A stretch of DNA of 48,999 bases, taken from NCBI GenBank assembly GCA_041583135.1, contig JBFHGJ010000038.1:1-48999 (forward strand). The letters are read 5' to 3'. The DNA is from JABSOG01 sp041583135. Lineage in GTDB: Bacteria; Pseudomonadota; Gammaproteobacteria; Enterobacterales; Alteromonadaceae. Below the pieces are notes generated by a model. That model was not told where the DNA came from. It did not search any database and saw nothing but the letters and a program-made list of their open reading frames with translations. How positions within the stretch are numbered: position 1 is the stretch's first letter; each line of letters opens with the position of its first letter. Below, in pieces: positions 25,036 to 33,134 of this stretch. A program made the translations under genes and the position numbers.

Positions 25036-25271
25036 TTCGACCACTCTTAAACTAATAATAGACTGGCAATATCATTAAACCAAATCCATTTATACTCTTA
25101 TTACGCACTTATTTCAAAACAGTGGCATAAAAAACTTGACACTCTGCTCAATTTATCTACATTTAGTAAGGGTTAGAACTTTATAATAATAACTATTAAC
25201 CAATAAGCTTTAAAATAAAAGATAAAAAGTTCGTTTTATCACTTAACAGACACTGAGAAGGATGTAGAAGT

Positions 25272-25487
25272 ATGGCTACCGGTAAAGTTAAATGGTTCAA
25301 TAATGCAAAAGGCTTCGGTTTCATTCAAGAAGACGGCTGCGATGAGGACATTTTCACTCATTTTTCGACCATTCAGATGGATGGGTATAAAACCCTGAAA
25401 GCTGGCCAAGCAGTTACCTTTGAACTCGAAGAAGGCCCTAAAGGTCTTCACGCATCAAACGTTTGCTTAGGCGACTTACAAAAGTAA
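25272..25487 (+). CDS. cspD: Cold-shock-domain protein CspD
   Basis: A 71-residue single-OB-fold nucleic-acid-binding protein. RNP1 is KGFGFIQ and RNP2 is DIFTHFS. The start is MATGKVKWFNNAKGFGF. Its position divergent from clpS-clpA and its length point to CspD rather than CspA. E. coli CspD inhibits DNA replication in stationary phase and is not cold-induced. Whether that function holds here is inferred from context. A GAAGGATGTAGAAGT sequence precedes the ATG. Confidence 0.93.
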   Translation: MATGKVKWFNNAKGFGFIQEDGCDEDIFTHFSTIQMDGYKTLKAGQAVTFELEEGPKGLHASNVCLGDLQK

Positions 25488-25886
25488 TTCCGCACAAGTA
25501 ATACTGCAAACGACAGGCAATCTCATTGCCCCGTTTCGTTTAGGCATCGCTGGTGAGTGTCTTATCACAGTGCCAGCGTCATCTCCCCCACTACGGGCCA
25601 TATATCTTTGTTTTACCTCCCCAAACGCACACGTACACGGCCAAACGCACAGTTATAATCACACTATCGTTTATGTTTACTTCAGGCCATATGACAAGTT
25701 CGCATTTGGTCGCACAAGCGCATGTCGTTTGGGTTAAAATAACCGCCGCGTTTAAAACGCACATTATCAAACTAGTCTATAGCGTATATTTTTTCCGTTG
25801 ATAGCCAGAGTCTGTTTAATTGCAGCTGCAACTGCTATAATCCGCCGCAAATTTTTATCGTCTGTCTTATCACTATAGGAATAAAG
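25488..25886 (+). promoter_or_regulatory. 399-bp icd upstream region: extended -10 promoter and AAACGCACA repeats
   Basis: No convincing gene lies here. An extended -10 (TGCTATAAT, 25833-25841) followed by CCGCCGC is the likely icd promoter, about 45 bp before the start codon. Upstream, AAACGCACA occurs three times in direct orientation (25623-25631, 25643-25651 and 25755-25763). The first two are exactly 20 bp apart within CCAAACGCACA, two helical turns, suggesting a protein-binding site. Confidence 0.5.
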
Positions 25887-28109
25887 ATGACCACTTCCAA
25901 AATCATTTATACCATTACCGATGAAGCCCCTGCGCTTGCTACTCATTCACTACTGCCAATCGTACAAGCCTTTACCGGAGTATCTGGCGTAGAAGTTGAA
26001 ACTCGCGACATCTCATTGGCCGGTCGTATTCTCGCCCATTTCCCAGAGAAATTGACCGAAGACCAACGTATCGGCGACCATTTGGCAGAGCTTGGCGAGT
26101 TGGCAAAAACCCCAGAAGCCAACATCATCAAATTGCCAAACATCAGTGCGTCAATTCCGCAGTTAAACGCTGCCATTAAAGAATTGCAGGCCCAAGGTTA
26201 TGATATTCCTGATTTCCCGGAAGAACCTCAAAACGACCAAGAGCGCGAAGCCAAAGCCAGATATGCCAAAGTATTGGGTTCAGCGGTAAACCCGGTATTG
26301 CGTGAAGGTAACTCAGACCGTCGTGCCCCTGCCTCTGTTAAGAACTACGCCAAAGCCAATCCGCATTCAATGGGCGCTTGGGCAAAAGACTCCAAGTCTC
26401 ATGTCGCTTCAATGACAGACGGCGATTTTTATGCAAGCGAAAAAGCCGTTACGGTTAACGGCCCAACCAGTGTAAATATTGAATTCACATCAAGTGCCGG
26501 CGAGAAAACAGTCCTACGTGAAGGACTTGCCCTGCTTGATGGCGAGGTCATCGACAGTTCAGTCATGAGTGTCGCAGCCTTACGCACATTCTTAGAGCAG
26601 GCCATCGATGATGCCAAAGCCGAAGACATACTTTTGTCTTTGCATATGAAAGCAACCATGATGAAAGTCTCAGACCCAATCATCTTCGGTCACGCGGTCA
26701 AAGTCTTCTACAAAGACGTATTCGAAAAACACGCCGCCACCTTCGAGCAGTTGGGTGTTGATGCCAACAACGGTTTGGGTGACGTCTACGCCAAGATCGC
26801 CAAGTTGGACGATGCCAAGCGCGCTGAAATCGAAGCAGACCTGCAAGCCGTTTACGCCGAGCGTCCTAAGCTTGCCATGGTTGACTCAGACAAAGGTATC
26901 ACCAACCTTCATGTGCCATCTGATGTGATCATCGATGCCTCTATGCCTGCCTGTATCCGTTCTTCAGGCGGCATGTGGGGACCAGACGGTAAATTGGCAG
27001 ACACCAAGGCCGTCATTCCTGACAGATGCTACGCGGGTGTCTACCAAGAAGTCATCGACTTCTGTAAAGTGCATGGCGCATTCGACCCAACCACAATGGG
27101 TAGCGTACCTAACGTCGGTTTGATGGCGCAAAAAGCCGAAGAGTATGGTTCTCACGACAAAACGTTTGAATTGCCGGCAGCAGGTGTTGTTCAAGTCGTT
27201 GATGCAAACGGCAACGTCTTGATGGCGCAAAATGTTGAAGCTGGCGACATCTTCCGTATGTGTCAAACCAAAGACGCACCGATCCGCGATTGGGTTAAAC
27301 TGGCGGTTAACCGTAGCCGTTTAAGCAATACCCCAGCGGTCTTCTGGTTGGACGAAAACCGTGCCCATGACGCTGAGCTTATCAAAAAAGTCAATGCCTA
27401 TTTGCCAGAGCATGACACCGATGGCTTAGAACTGCACATCATGTCACCGATTAAAGCGACTCGCTTCTCGTTAGAGCGCATCATAGAAGGTAAAGACACC
27501 ATCTCGGTAACTGGTAACGTGTTACGTGATTACCTCACCGACTTGTTCCCAATCCTTGAGCTTGGCACCAGTGCAAAAATGTTGTCAATCGTACCTTTGA
27601 TGAATGGCGGCGGTTTGTTTGAAACCGGTGCTGGCGGCAGTGCACCTAAGCATGTACAACAGTTTGTTGGCGAAAACCACTTGCGTTGGGATTCTTTGGG
27701 TGAATTCTTGGCCTTGGCAGCCTCTTTAGAACACCTTGGCAATGTCAGCAACAACAGCAGCGCTAAAGTACTGGCCGACGCCTTGGACAAAGCCACCGGC
27801 TCATTTTTGCTAAACAACAAGTCTCCTTCACGTAAAGTCGGTGAAATCGATAACCGTGGCAGCCATTTCTACTTGGCAATGTACTGGGCGCAAGAGTTGG
27901 CAGCGCAAACTGCCGATGCAGAGCTTGCCGCTAAATTCGCACCTGTTGCCAAAGCCATGAGCGAAGCTGAGCAAACCATCTTGGCAGAGCTTAACGACTG
28001 TCAAGGCCCTGCCGTTGATATCAAAGGCTACTACCACGCGGATGCAACCCTGTGTGCACAAGCCATGCGTCCAAGCAACACCTTAAACGCCATTATCGAC
28101 GCTATCTAA
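25887..28109 (+). CDS. icd: Isocitrate dehydrogenase, NADP-dependent, monomeric type
   Basis: The 740-residue TCA-cycle enzyme oxidises isocitrate to 2-oxoglutarate with NADP. Its length and pattern (MTTSKIIYTITDEAPALAT; NPVLREGNSDRRAP with the isocitrate-binding Ser/Asn/Arg; CIRSSGGMWGPDGK; KVNAYLPEHD; FETGAGGSAPKHVQQ) are those of the ~80-kDa monomeric class (IDH-II), unrelated in size to the dimeric E. coli Icd (416 aa). It is followed by a strong terminator and then rluE, the neighbour of icd in Enterobacteria too. It has its own extended -10 promoter. Confidence 0.98.
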   Translation: MTTSKIIYTITDEAPALATHSLLPIVQAFTGVSGVEVETRDISLAGRILAHFPEKLTEDQRIGDHLAELGELAKTPEANIIKLPNISASIPQLNAAIKELQAQGYDIPDFPEEPQNDQEREAKARYAKVLGSAVNPVLREGNSDRRAPASVKNYAKANPHSMGAWAKDSKSHVASMTDGDFYASEKAVTVNGPTSVNIEFTSSAGEKTVLREGLALLDGEVIDSSVMSVAALRTFLEQAIDDAKAEDILLSLHMKATMMKVSDPIIFGHAVKVFYKDVFEKHAATFEQLGVDANNGLGDVYAKIAKLDDAKRAEIEADLQAVYAERPKLAMVDSDKGITNLHVPSDVIIDASMPACIRSSGGMWGPDGKLADTKAVIPDRCYAGVYQEVIDFCKVHGAFDPTTMGSVPNVGLMAQKAEEYGSHDKTFELPAAGVVQVVDANGNVLMAQNVEAGDIFRMCQTKDAPIRDWVKLAVNRSRLSNTPAVFWLDENRAHDAELIKKVNAYLPEHDTDGLELHIMSPIKATRFSLERIIEGKDTISVTGNVLRDYLTDLFPILELGTSAKMLSIVPLMNGGGLFETGAGGSAPKHVQQFVGENHLRWDSLGEFLALAASLEHLGNVSNNSSAKVLADALDKATGSFLLNNKSPSRKVGEIDNRGSHFYLAMYWAQELAAQTADAELAAKFAPVAKAMSEAEQTILAELNDCQGPAVDIKGYYHADATLCAQAMRPSNTLNAIIDAI

Positions 28110-28133
28110 GCTGATTAACAGCCCATGTAACCC

Positions 28134-28167
28134 GGGTAGGTGAACATATTCACCTACCCTTTTTTTA
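28134..28167 (+). terminator. Terminator of icd
   Basis: GGGTAGGTGAA (28134-28144) pairs with TTCACCTACCC (28149-28159), an 11-bp stem with a 4-nt loop, then seven to eight T's. It begins 24 bp after the icd stop and ends 18 bp before rluE. Confidence 0.93.
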
Positions 28168-28184
28168 TCTAAACGCCACCACAA

Positions 28185-28817
28185 ATGCCACAATCAAATC
28201 GTAAAAACCAGCGTTCAACCAAACCGTCGAATCAAAGACCTGGCTTTCATAAACGCAAAACGACGCCTGTGGTTAAAGACGCCAAAGTGGTTTTATTCAA
28301 CAAGCCCTTTGATGTGCTCACCCAATTTACTGATGATCAAAATCGCAAAACCCTAGCGGATTTTATTCCAATCAAGGGCGTGTATGCCGCAGGCAGACTC
28401 GATAGAGATTCAGAAGGACTCTTGGTGTTGACCAATGACGGAAAACTGCAACATAGACTCGCCAATCCTAAACAGAAGACTGGCAAGACCTACTGGGTGC
28501 AAGTAGAAGGCAGTATCGACGAAACGGCCTTAGTAAAGCTTAGAGACGGTGTAGAGCTCAAAGACGGCTTAACCAAGCCAGCTAAAGCGAGATTAATAGA
28601 GCCGCCACGTATTTGGGATAGAGTTCCGCCTATCAGAGAACGAAAATCGATACCAACCTCATGGCTGGAATTGACGATTTTCGAAGGTAAAAACCGACAA
28701 GTCAGACGCATGACCGCAGCAGTCGGCTTTCCAACACTCAGACTAATTCGTTACAGTGTAGGACAATGGACATTAGACGGAATAGCAAACGGCGAGTACA
28801 AAGTCATCGAGCTTTAG
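28185..28817 (+). CDS. rluE: 23S rRNA pseudouridine synthase RluE
   Basis: A 210-residue RsuA-family pseudouridine synthase; E. coli RluE modifies U2457 of 23S rRNA. After a basic, disordered N-terminus come VVLFNKPFDVLTQFTDD and the catalytic Asp motif AAGRLDRDSEGLLVLTNDG, then PPIRERKSIPTSWLELTI and GKNRQVRRMTAAVGFPTLRL. These match E. coli RluE closely, and no N-terminal S4 domain is present, also as in RluE. No good ribosome-binding site is visible before the ATG. The icd terminator lies only 18 bp upstream, so its transcription may depend on readthrough. Confidence 0.94.
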   Translation: MPQSNRKNQRSTKPSNQRPGFHKRKTTPVVKDAKVVLFNKPFDVLTQFTDDQNRKTLADFIPIKGVYAAGRLDRDSEGLLVLTNDGKLQHRLANPKQKTGKTYWVQVEGSIDETALVKLRDGVELKDGLTKPAKARLIEPPRIWDRVPPIRERKSIPTSWLELTIFEGKNRQVRRMTAAVGFPTLRLIRYSVGQWTLDGIANGEYKVIEL

Positions 28818-28851
28818 CTCACGCCACTACCCATTTTGTCCGATAAAAACA

Positions 28852-28889
28852 AAAGCGCCCCTTTGTTTGAACAAAGGGGCGCTTTTTTA
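28852..28889. terminator. Bidirectional terminator between rluE and etfA
   Basis: AAAAGCGCCCCTTTGTT (28852-28868) pairs with AACAAAGGGGCGCTTTT (28871-28887), a 17-bp perfect stem with A's before and T's after. It serves the convergent rluE and etfBA transcripts. Confidence 0.95.
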
Positions 28890-28911
28890 TGCTTAAGCGG
28901 ATGAATAACGC

Positions 28912-29838
28912 TTACAGTTGACCTTCAAGCTCAGGCAAAACGCTGAACAAGTCGGCAACCAGACCGTAATCGGCCACTTGGAAGATTGGCGCTTCAGGAT
29001 CTTTGTTGATGGCAACAATGACTTTAGAGTCTTTCATACCGGCCAAATGCTGGATGGCACCCGAAATACCGACTGCGATGTATAGCTCAGGAGCAACTAT
29101 CTTACCGGTTTGACCAACTTGCATATCGTTTGGTACGAAGCCAGCATCTACCGCCGCACGAGACGCACCAATGGCAGCACCTAACTTATCGGCAATACCT
29201 TCTAGCAGCTGGAAGTTCTCACCATTTTGCATACCACGGCCACCAGAGATGATCACGCGGGCAGCACCAAGCTCAGGACGCTCAGATTTGGTCAACTCCT
29301 CAGCAACAAATGAAGAAATACCGGCATCGGTTGCTTGCGCAAGATTTTCAATCGACGCACTGCCGTCGGTAGCAGCAGAATCAAAAGCTGCAACGCGAAC
29401 GGTCATAACCTTGATCGCATCTGATGATTGCACAGTGGCAATGGCATTACCGGCGTAAATCGGACGCTGGAAGGTATCGGCAGATTCAACCGCAATAACA
29501 TCAGAAAGCTGCGCCACGTCCAACAACGCCGCTGCGCGTGGCAAGAAGTTTTTGCCAGTGGTGCTGGCAGCCGCCAAGATGTGGCTGTAAGCTTTACCAA
29601 TCTCTGCGACCAAAAGGCCCATGTTCTCAGCCAGTTGGTGCGCATAGGCATCGTTGTCGGCAACTAGGACTTTGGCTACGCCTGAAACTTTGGCTGCTTG
29701 CTCTGCCGCAGCGGCACAATCTTTACCGGCGACCAATACGTGAATGTCACCACCGATGGCGTTTGCCGCCGAAACAACTTTTAAAGTTTCAGCTTTCAGT
29801 GAACTGTTGTCATGCTCTGCAATTACTAAAATCGTCAT
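28912..29838 (-). CDS. etfA: Electron transfer flavoprotein alpha subunit
   Basis: The 308-residue subunit carries FAD and, with EtfB, accepts electrons from acyl-CoA dehydrogenases and passes them to ETF-QO. MTILVIAEHDNSSLKAETL starts the N-terminal domain. The C-terminal FAD-binding domain has VISGGRGMQNGENF, GASRAAVDAGFVPNDMQVGQTGK and AVGISGAIQHLAGMKDSKVIVAINKD, all hallmark blocks. Its ATG shares one base with the etfB stop (TAATG), so translation is coupled. A strong terminator follows. Confidence 0.98.
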   Translation of the reverse strand: MTILVIAEHDNSSLKAETLKVVSAANAIGGDIHVLVAGKDCAAAAEQAAKVSGVAKVLVADNDAYAHQLAENMGLLVAEIGKAYSHILAAASTTGKNFLPRAAALLDVAQLSDVIAVESADTFQRPIYAGNAIATVQSSDAIKVMTVRVAAFDSAATDGSASIENLAQATDAGISSFVAEELTKSERPELGAARVIISGGRGMQNGENFQLLEGIADKLGAAIGASRAAVDAGFVPNDMQVGQTGKIVAPELYIAVGISGAIQHLAGMKDSKVIVAINKDPEAPIFQVADYGLVADLFSVLPELEGQL

Positions 29839-30587
29839 TAGATCACCTTCGCTTCATCTTTAAGTTTGGCCACAAGTTCTTCAACGCTTTCAACCATCAC
29901 GCCAGCTTCACGCTTGGTAGGCTCAGCAACCTTAAGAACCTGTACGTTTGAGCTCAAGTTGATGCCGAAATCCGCTGCTGCTTTCACATCTAACGGCTTT
30001 TTCTTGGCCTTCATGATGTTAGGCAACTTGGCATAACGCGGCTCATTCAAACGCAAATCGGTGGTCACTATTGCAGGCATATTAAGCTCAACCGTTTGCA
30101 AACCACCATCGATTTCACGGGTCACTTTGGCTTTGTCGCCATCGATAACCACTTCAGAGGCAAAAGTACCTTGTGGCATGTTGGTCAAGGCACCAAGCAT
30201 CTGACCGGTTTGGTTGTTATCTGAATCGATGGCTTGTTTACCCATGATCACCAGACCCGGCTGTTCTTCTTCAACGACTTTGGCCAACAACTTCGCCACT
30301 TGCAATGAATCAAGATTCTGATCGGTATCGATTTGAATACCACGGTCGGCACCTAAAGCCATCGCCATACGAAGTTGCTCCTGACAGGCTTTGTCACCGA
30401 TTGAGACGACTACAACCTCAGTGGCCACGCCTTTTTCTTTAAGACGAACCGCTTCTTCTACTGCAATTTCACAAAAAGGGTTAATTGCCATTTTGGTGTT
30501 CGCCAAATCGACACCGGTATTGTCGGCCTTAACCCGAACCTTCACGTTATAATCAATAACGCGTTTGACGGTTACCAATATTTTCAT
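29838..30587 (-). CDS. etfB: Electron transfer flavoprotein beta subunit
   Basis: The 249-residue, AMP-binding partner of EtfA. MKILVTVKRVIDYNVKVRVK starts the family alignment. FCEIAVEEAVRLKEKG, LVIMGKQAIDSDNNQTGQML and the recognition-type segment near LRLNEPRYAKLPNIMKAKKKP are typical. The chosen ATG has GGAG five bases upstream; an ATG seven codons earlier lies ahead of that site and is rejected. It is the first gene of etfBA, reading from a palindromic operator-promoter about 80-110 bp upstream. Confidence 0.97.
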   Translation of the reverse strand: MKILVTVKRVIDYNVKVRVKADNTGVDLANTKMAINPFCEIAVEEAVRLKEKGVATEVVVVSIGDKACQEQLRMAMALGADRGIQIDTDQNLDSLQVAKLLAKVVEEEQPGLVIMGKQAIDSDNNQTGQMLGALTNMPQGTFASEVVIDGDKAKVTREIDGGLQTVELNMPAIVTTDLRLNEPRYAKLPNIMKAKKKPLDVKAAADFGINLSSNVQVLKVAEPTKREAGVMVESVEELVAKLKDEAKVI

Positions 30588-30666
30588 AGCTTCTCCGTTG
30601 TCTCTCATACCGACCGATTGGGGTTTTCACAATAAAAACCTTGCCGATACTGAAAAAATTGGCCAC

Positions 30667-30696
30667 AATTTACTGAAAGTTGACGTAAACGTCAAC
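30667..30696 (-). promoter_or_regulatory. etfBA promoter with an 18-bp palindromic operator
   Basis: GTTGACGTAAACGTCAAC (30679-30696) has two perfect 8-bp arms around AA. On the minus strand TTGACG (30695-30690), a 17-bp spacer and TAAATT (30672-30667) form a -35/-10 pair, so the palindrome overlaps the -35 box and part of the spacer. A MerR-family (LiuR-like) or other repressor of fatty/branched-chain acid catabolism is a reasonable guess for the binder, but this is inference. Confidence 0.65.
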
Positions 30697-30727
30697 CTAA
30701 AACGCCCGTTTGAACGACTAAATGGTG

Positions 30728-30860
30728 AAAGAATATAAAAGCCCTCCTGCTTATATTCTTTATGACTTCAAGCTCAATGCTAAATATGGCATCATTGCCA
30801 AAATAATCTGACCTGCCTCAGGCATCGCTCAGGTTAAATAAATAATCCGAGAGATTATTT
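30728..30860. repeat. AT-rich inverted repeats in the etfB/ETF-QO divergent gap
   Basis: AAAGAATATAA (30728-30738) is an exact inverted copy of TTATATTCTTT (30751-30761) around a 12-nt spacer. AAATAATC (30840-30847) pairs with GATTATTT (30853-30860), ending about 32 bp upstream of the ETF-QO start. The first resembles a two-fold protein site; the second may fold in the ETF-QO leader. Confidence 0.5.
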
Positions 30861-30892
30861 TACCCACAATAAACAGTAAAAGAGGTAATGCC

Positions 30893-32542
30893 GTGGAACG
30901 TGAATCGATGGAGTTTGACGTCGTAGTGGTAGGCGCTGGCCCCGCTGGTCTGTCAAGTGCAATTCGACTGATGCAACTGGCACAACAAAACGATCAAGAA
31001 TTGATGATCTGTGTCGTAGAAAAAGGCTCCGAAGTTGGTGCCCATATTCTCTCTGGTGCCGTATTAGAGCCACGTGCGCTCAACGAACTGATCCCCGACT
31101 GGCAGGCCAAAGGCGCGCCATTAAATACGCCGGTCAAAGAAGACGAAATCTACCTGTTCAAAAGTGAACAGGAGCATACCCTGCTACCCAATGCCTTCGT
31201 GCCAAAAACAATGCACAATCACGGCAACTATGTGGTGTCTATGGGCAACCTTTGTCGCTGGCTGGCCGAACAAGCCGAAGAAATGGGCATTGAGATCTTC
31301 CCAGGCTTTGCCGCCGCCGACGTGATTTACGGCGACAACGGTGAAGTCGCCGGTGTTGTTACCGGTGATATGGGCATTGGCCTTAATGGCGAGCACAAAG
31401 ATGCCTATGAGCCGGGTATGGAATTGCGCGCCAAATACACCATCTTCGCTGAAGGGTGTCGCGGTCACCTTGGCAAACAGTTGATCAGCAAATACGAACT
31501 GGACAAAGGCAAGTCACCGCAACACTATGCCATCGGTTTTAAAGAGATCTGGGACATCGACCCACAAAAGCATGACCAAGGTTTGGTGATCCACGGCGCT
31601 GGCTGGCCGTTGGTCGGTGATACCTCTGGCGGCTCTTATCTCTATCATGCCGAAAACAATCAAGTCTTTGTCGGTCTAATCGTCGATTTGAACTACGACA
31701 ATCCTTATTTAAGTCCGTTTGACGAGTTTCAACAGCTCAAACACCAAAGTGTCTTCAAGCACTATCTCGAAGGCGGTAAACGCGTCGCTTATGGCGCTCG
31801 TGCTATTGCCAAAGGCGGTTTTAACTCACTGCCGAAAATGACCTTGCCGGGGGGCATCATGGTCGGTTGTGATGCCGGTACTTTGAACTTCGCCAAGATC
31901 AAAGGTAATCACACCGCAATGAAATCCGGTATGCTCGCCGCCGAAACAATCTTTACCGCGCTTAAAGCCGGTGACGAAGGCGGAAAGGATTTAGTTGATT
32001 TTGAACAAAGCTTTAAAGACTCCTGGGTTTATGACGAGCTGTTCCGCTCTCGTAACTTCGGTCCTGCCTTACACAAATGGGGTTCATTGGTTGGTGGTGC
32101 ATTTAACTACTTAGACCAAAACTGGTTTGGCGGTAAATTGCCCTTTACCCTCACCGACAACCACCATGACTATAAGCGCATGAAAACCGCCAGCGTCTGT
32201 TCAGAAATTGTCTACCCCAAGCCAGATGGCGTTCTCAGCTTCGACAAGCTCTCGTCGGTGTTTATCTCAAACACCAATCACGAAGAAGACCAGCCATGTC
32301 ATTTGCGCTTAGCCGACGACAGCATTCCGCTTAAGGTCAATCTACCTGAATATGCCGAGCCTGCGCAGCGTTACTGCCCAGCTGGGGTATATGAAATCGT
32401 AGAAGAAGGTGATGAAAAACAGTTCCGCATCAATGCGCAAAACTGTATTCACTGTAAGACCTGTGACATTAAAGACCCGTCACAAAACATTACTTGGGTT
32501 ACACCAGAGGGCACAGGCGGCCCGAACTACCCTAATATGTAA
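30893..32542 (+). CDS. Electron transfer flavoprotein-ubiquinone oxidoreductase
   Basis: The 549-residue, membrane-associated FAD/4Fe-4S enzyme passes electrons from ETF to ubiquinone. The FAD motif VVVVGAGPAGLSSAIRL is near residue 10, and GCDAGTLNFAKIKGNHTAMKSG-type flavin and quinone-side blocks occupy the middle. The C-terminal 4Fe-4S domain has RYCPAGVYE and NCIHCKTCDIKDP, giving the four cysteines. The GTG start (MERESMEFDVVVVGAGPAG) matches the usual gammaproteobacterial N-terminus, with AGAGGT upstream. It diverges from etfBA, whose product is its electron donor. No organism-independent gene symbol is fixed (etfD/fixC-like). Confidence 0.97.
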   Translation: MERESMEFDVVVVGAGPAGLSSAIRLMQLAQQNDQELMICVVEKGSEVGAHILSGAVLEPRALNELIPDWQAKGAPLNTPVKEDEIYLFKSEQEHTLLPNAFVPKTMHNHGNYVVSMGNLCRWLAEQAEEMGIEIFPGFAAADVIYGDNGEVAGVVTGDMGIGLNGEHKDAYEPGMELRAKYTIFAEGCRGHLGKQLISKYELDKGKSPQHYAIGFKEIWDIDPQKHDQGLVIHGAGWPLVGDTSGGSYLYHAENNQVFVGLIVDLNYDNPYLSPFDEFQQLKHQSVFKHYLEGGKRVAYGARAIAKGGFNSLPKMTLPGGIMVGCDAGTLNFAKIKGNHTAMKSGMLAAETIFTALKAGDEGGKDLVDFEQSFKDSWVYDELFRSRNFGPALHKWGSLVGGAFNYLDQNWFGGKLPFTLTDNHHDYKRMKTASVCSEIVYPKPDGVLSFDKLSSVFISNTNHEEDQPCHLRLADDSIPLKVNLPEYAEPAQRYCPAGVYEIVEEGDEKQFRINAQNCIHCKTCDIKDPSQNITWVTPEGTGGPNYPNM

Positions 32543-32550
32543 TAACCTTT

Positions 32551-32580
32551 AACAGTCACCGGGTCTTCCCGGTGACTGTT
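32551..32580. terminator. 13-bp hairpin between ETF-QO gene and thioredoxin-like gene
   Basis: AACAGTCACCGGG and CCCGGTGACTGTT form a perfect 13-bp stem with loop TCTT. It lies 8 bp after the ETF-QO stop and 23 bp from the convergent gene's stop. No T-tract follows in either direction, so termination would be atypical. Confidence 0.6.
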
Positions 32581-32603
32581 CACCTGCTCCGCTTTCAGAT
32601 AGG

Positions 32604-33128
32604 CTAAAGCATCGCTCTTAGCTTGATCCCAAGCGCTGTCGAATAGCCCTGAGATTTGGCCACGATCAACCCCTGTTCATCAAGCACGTAGTATGATGGA
32701 AAACCATTAATACGATACTCGCTCATCAATTCGTTGGTACCAAGCAGTACAGGAAAACTCAACCCCTTATCTGCCACAAAATCCGCCACTTCATTACGCG
32801 AATCATAGCTTAGTGCCACAGCAATCACATGAGTGTTATTTTGCTCAGTTTGATAAAAATCTTCTAAGTTGCCCATGCTCAAATGACAAATTTGACACCA
32901 AGGGGCAAAGAAATACACAACAGTCTTTTTGCCAAGTAAACTCTCGGCGTTAAACAAAGGGCCCGACAACTGTGGTAGGCTGAGCGACGGCGCTTGATAA
33001 CGCCCATCAGCCGGCAGCAACTTAAGCTCGCGCCAATAGCTAATACCGTTAAAGACCACCGCAAACAGCAAAAGATTCAACGACCAGCGTTTGAGGTTTT
33101 CATAAGAAAGTAATGTGGTTAGCTTCAT
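32604..33128 (-). CDS. Membrane-anchored thioredoxin-like (TlpA/ResA-type) redoxin
   Basis: A 174-residue protein with one N-terminal membrane helix (WSLNLLLFAVVFNGISYW, ~residues 15-32) and a periplasm-facing thioredoxin fold. The active site is C-Q-I-C within VVYFFAPWCQICHLSMGN (~residues 68-85), and the cis-Pro region is INGFPSYYVLDEQG. It resembles AhpC/TSA-TlpA redoxins that reduce disulfides outside the inner membrane; the substrate is unknown. It follows the hybrid histidine kinase by 6 bp in the same direction, so the two are co-transcribed. A functional link between redox state and that kinase is only suggested. Confidence 0.85.
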   Translation of the reverse strand: MKLTTLLSYENLKRWSLNLLLFAVVFNGISYWRELKLLPADGRYQAPSLSLPQLSGPLFNAESLLGKKTVVYFFAPWCQICHLSMGNLEDFYQTEQNNTHVIAVALSYDSRNEVADFVADKGLSFPVLLGTNELMSEYRINGFPSYYVLDEQGLIVAKSQGYSTALGIKLRAML

Positions 33129-33134
33129 GTCGCC

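Noticed and set aside
25553..25801. 82-codon ORF between cspD and icd
   Set aside because: No recognisable features, no ribosome-binding site, composition unlike the neighbours; it overlaps the repeat and promoter region of icd.
32551..32580. Attenuator or operator reading of the 13-bp hairpin
   Set aside because: It lies between two convergent stops, so a 3'-end hairpin is the simpler explanation although the T-tract is missing.
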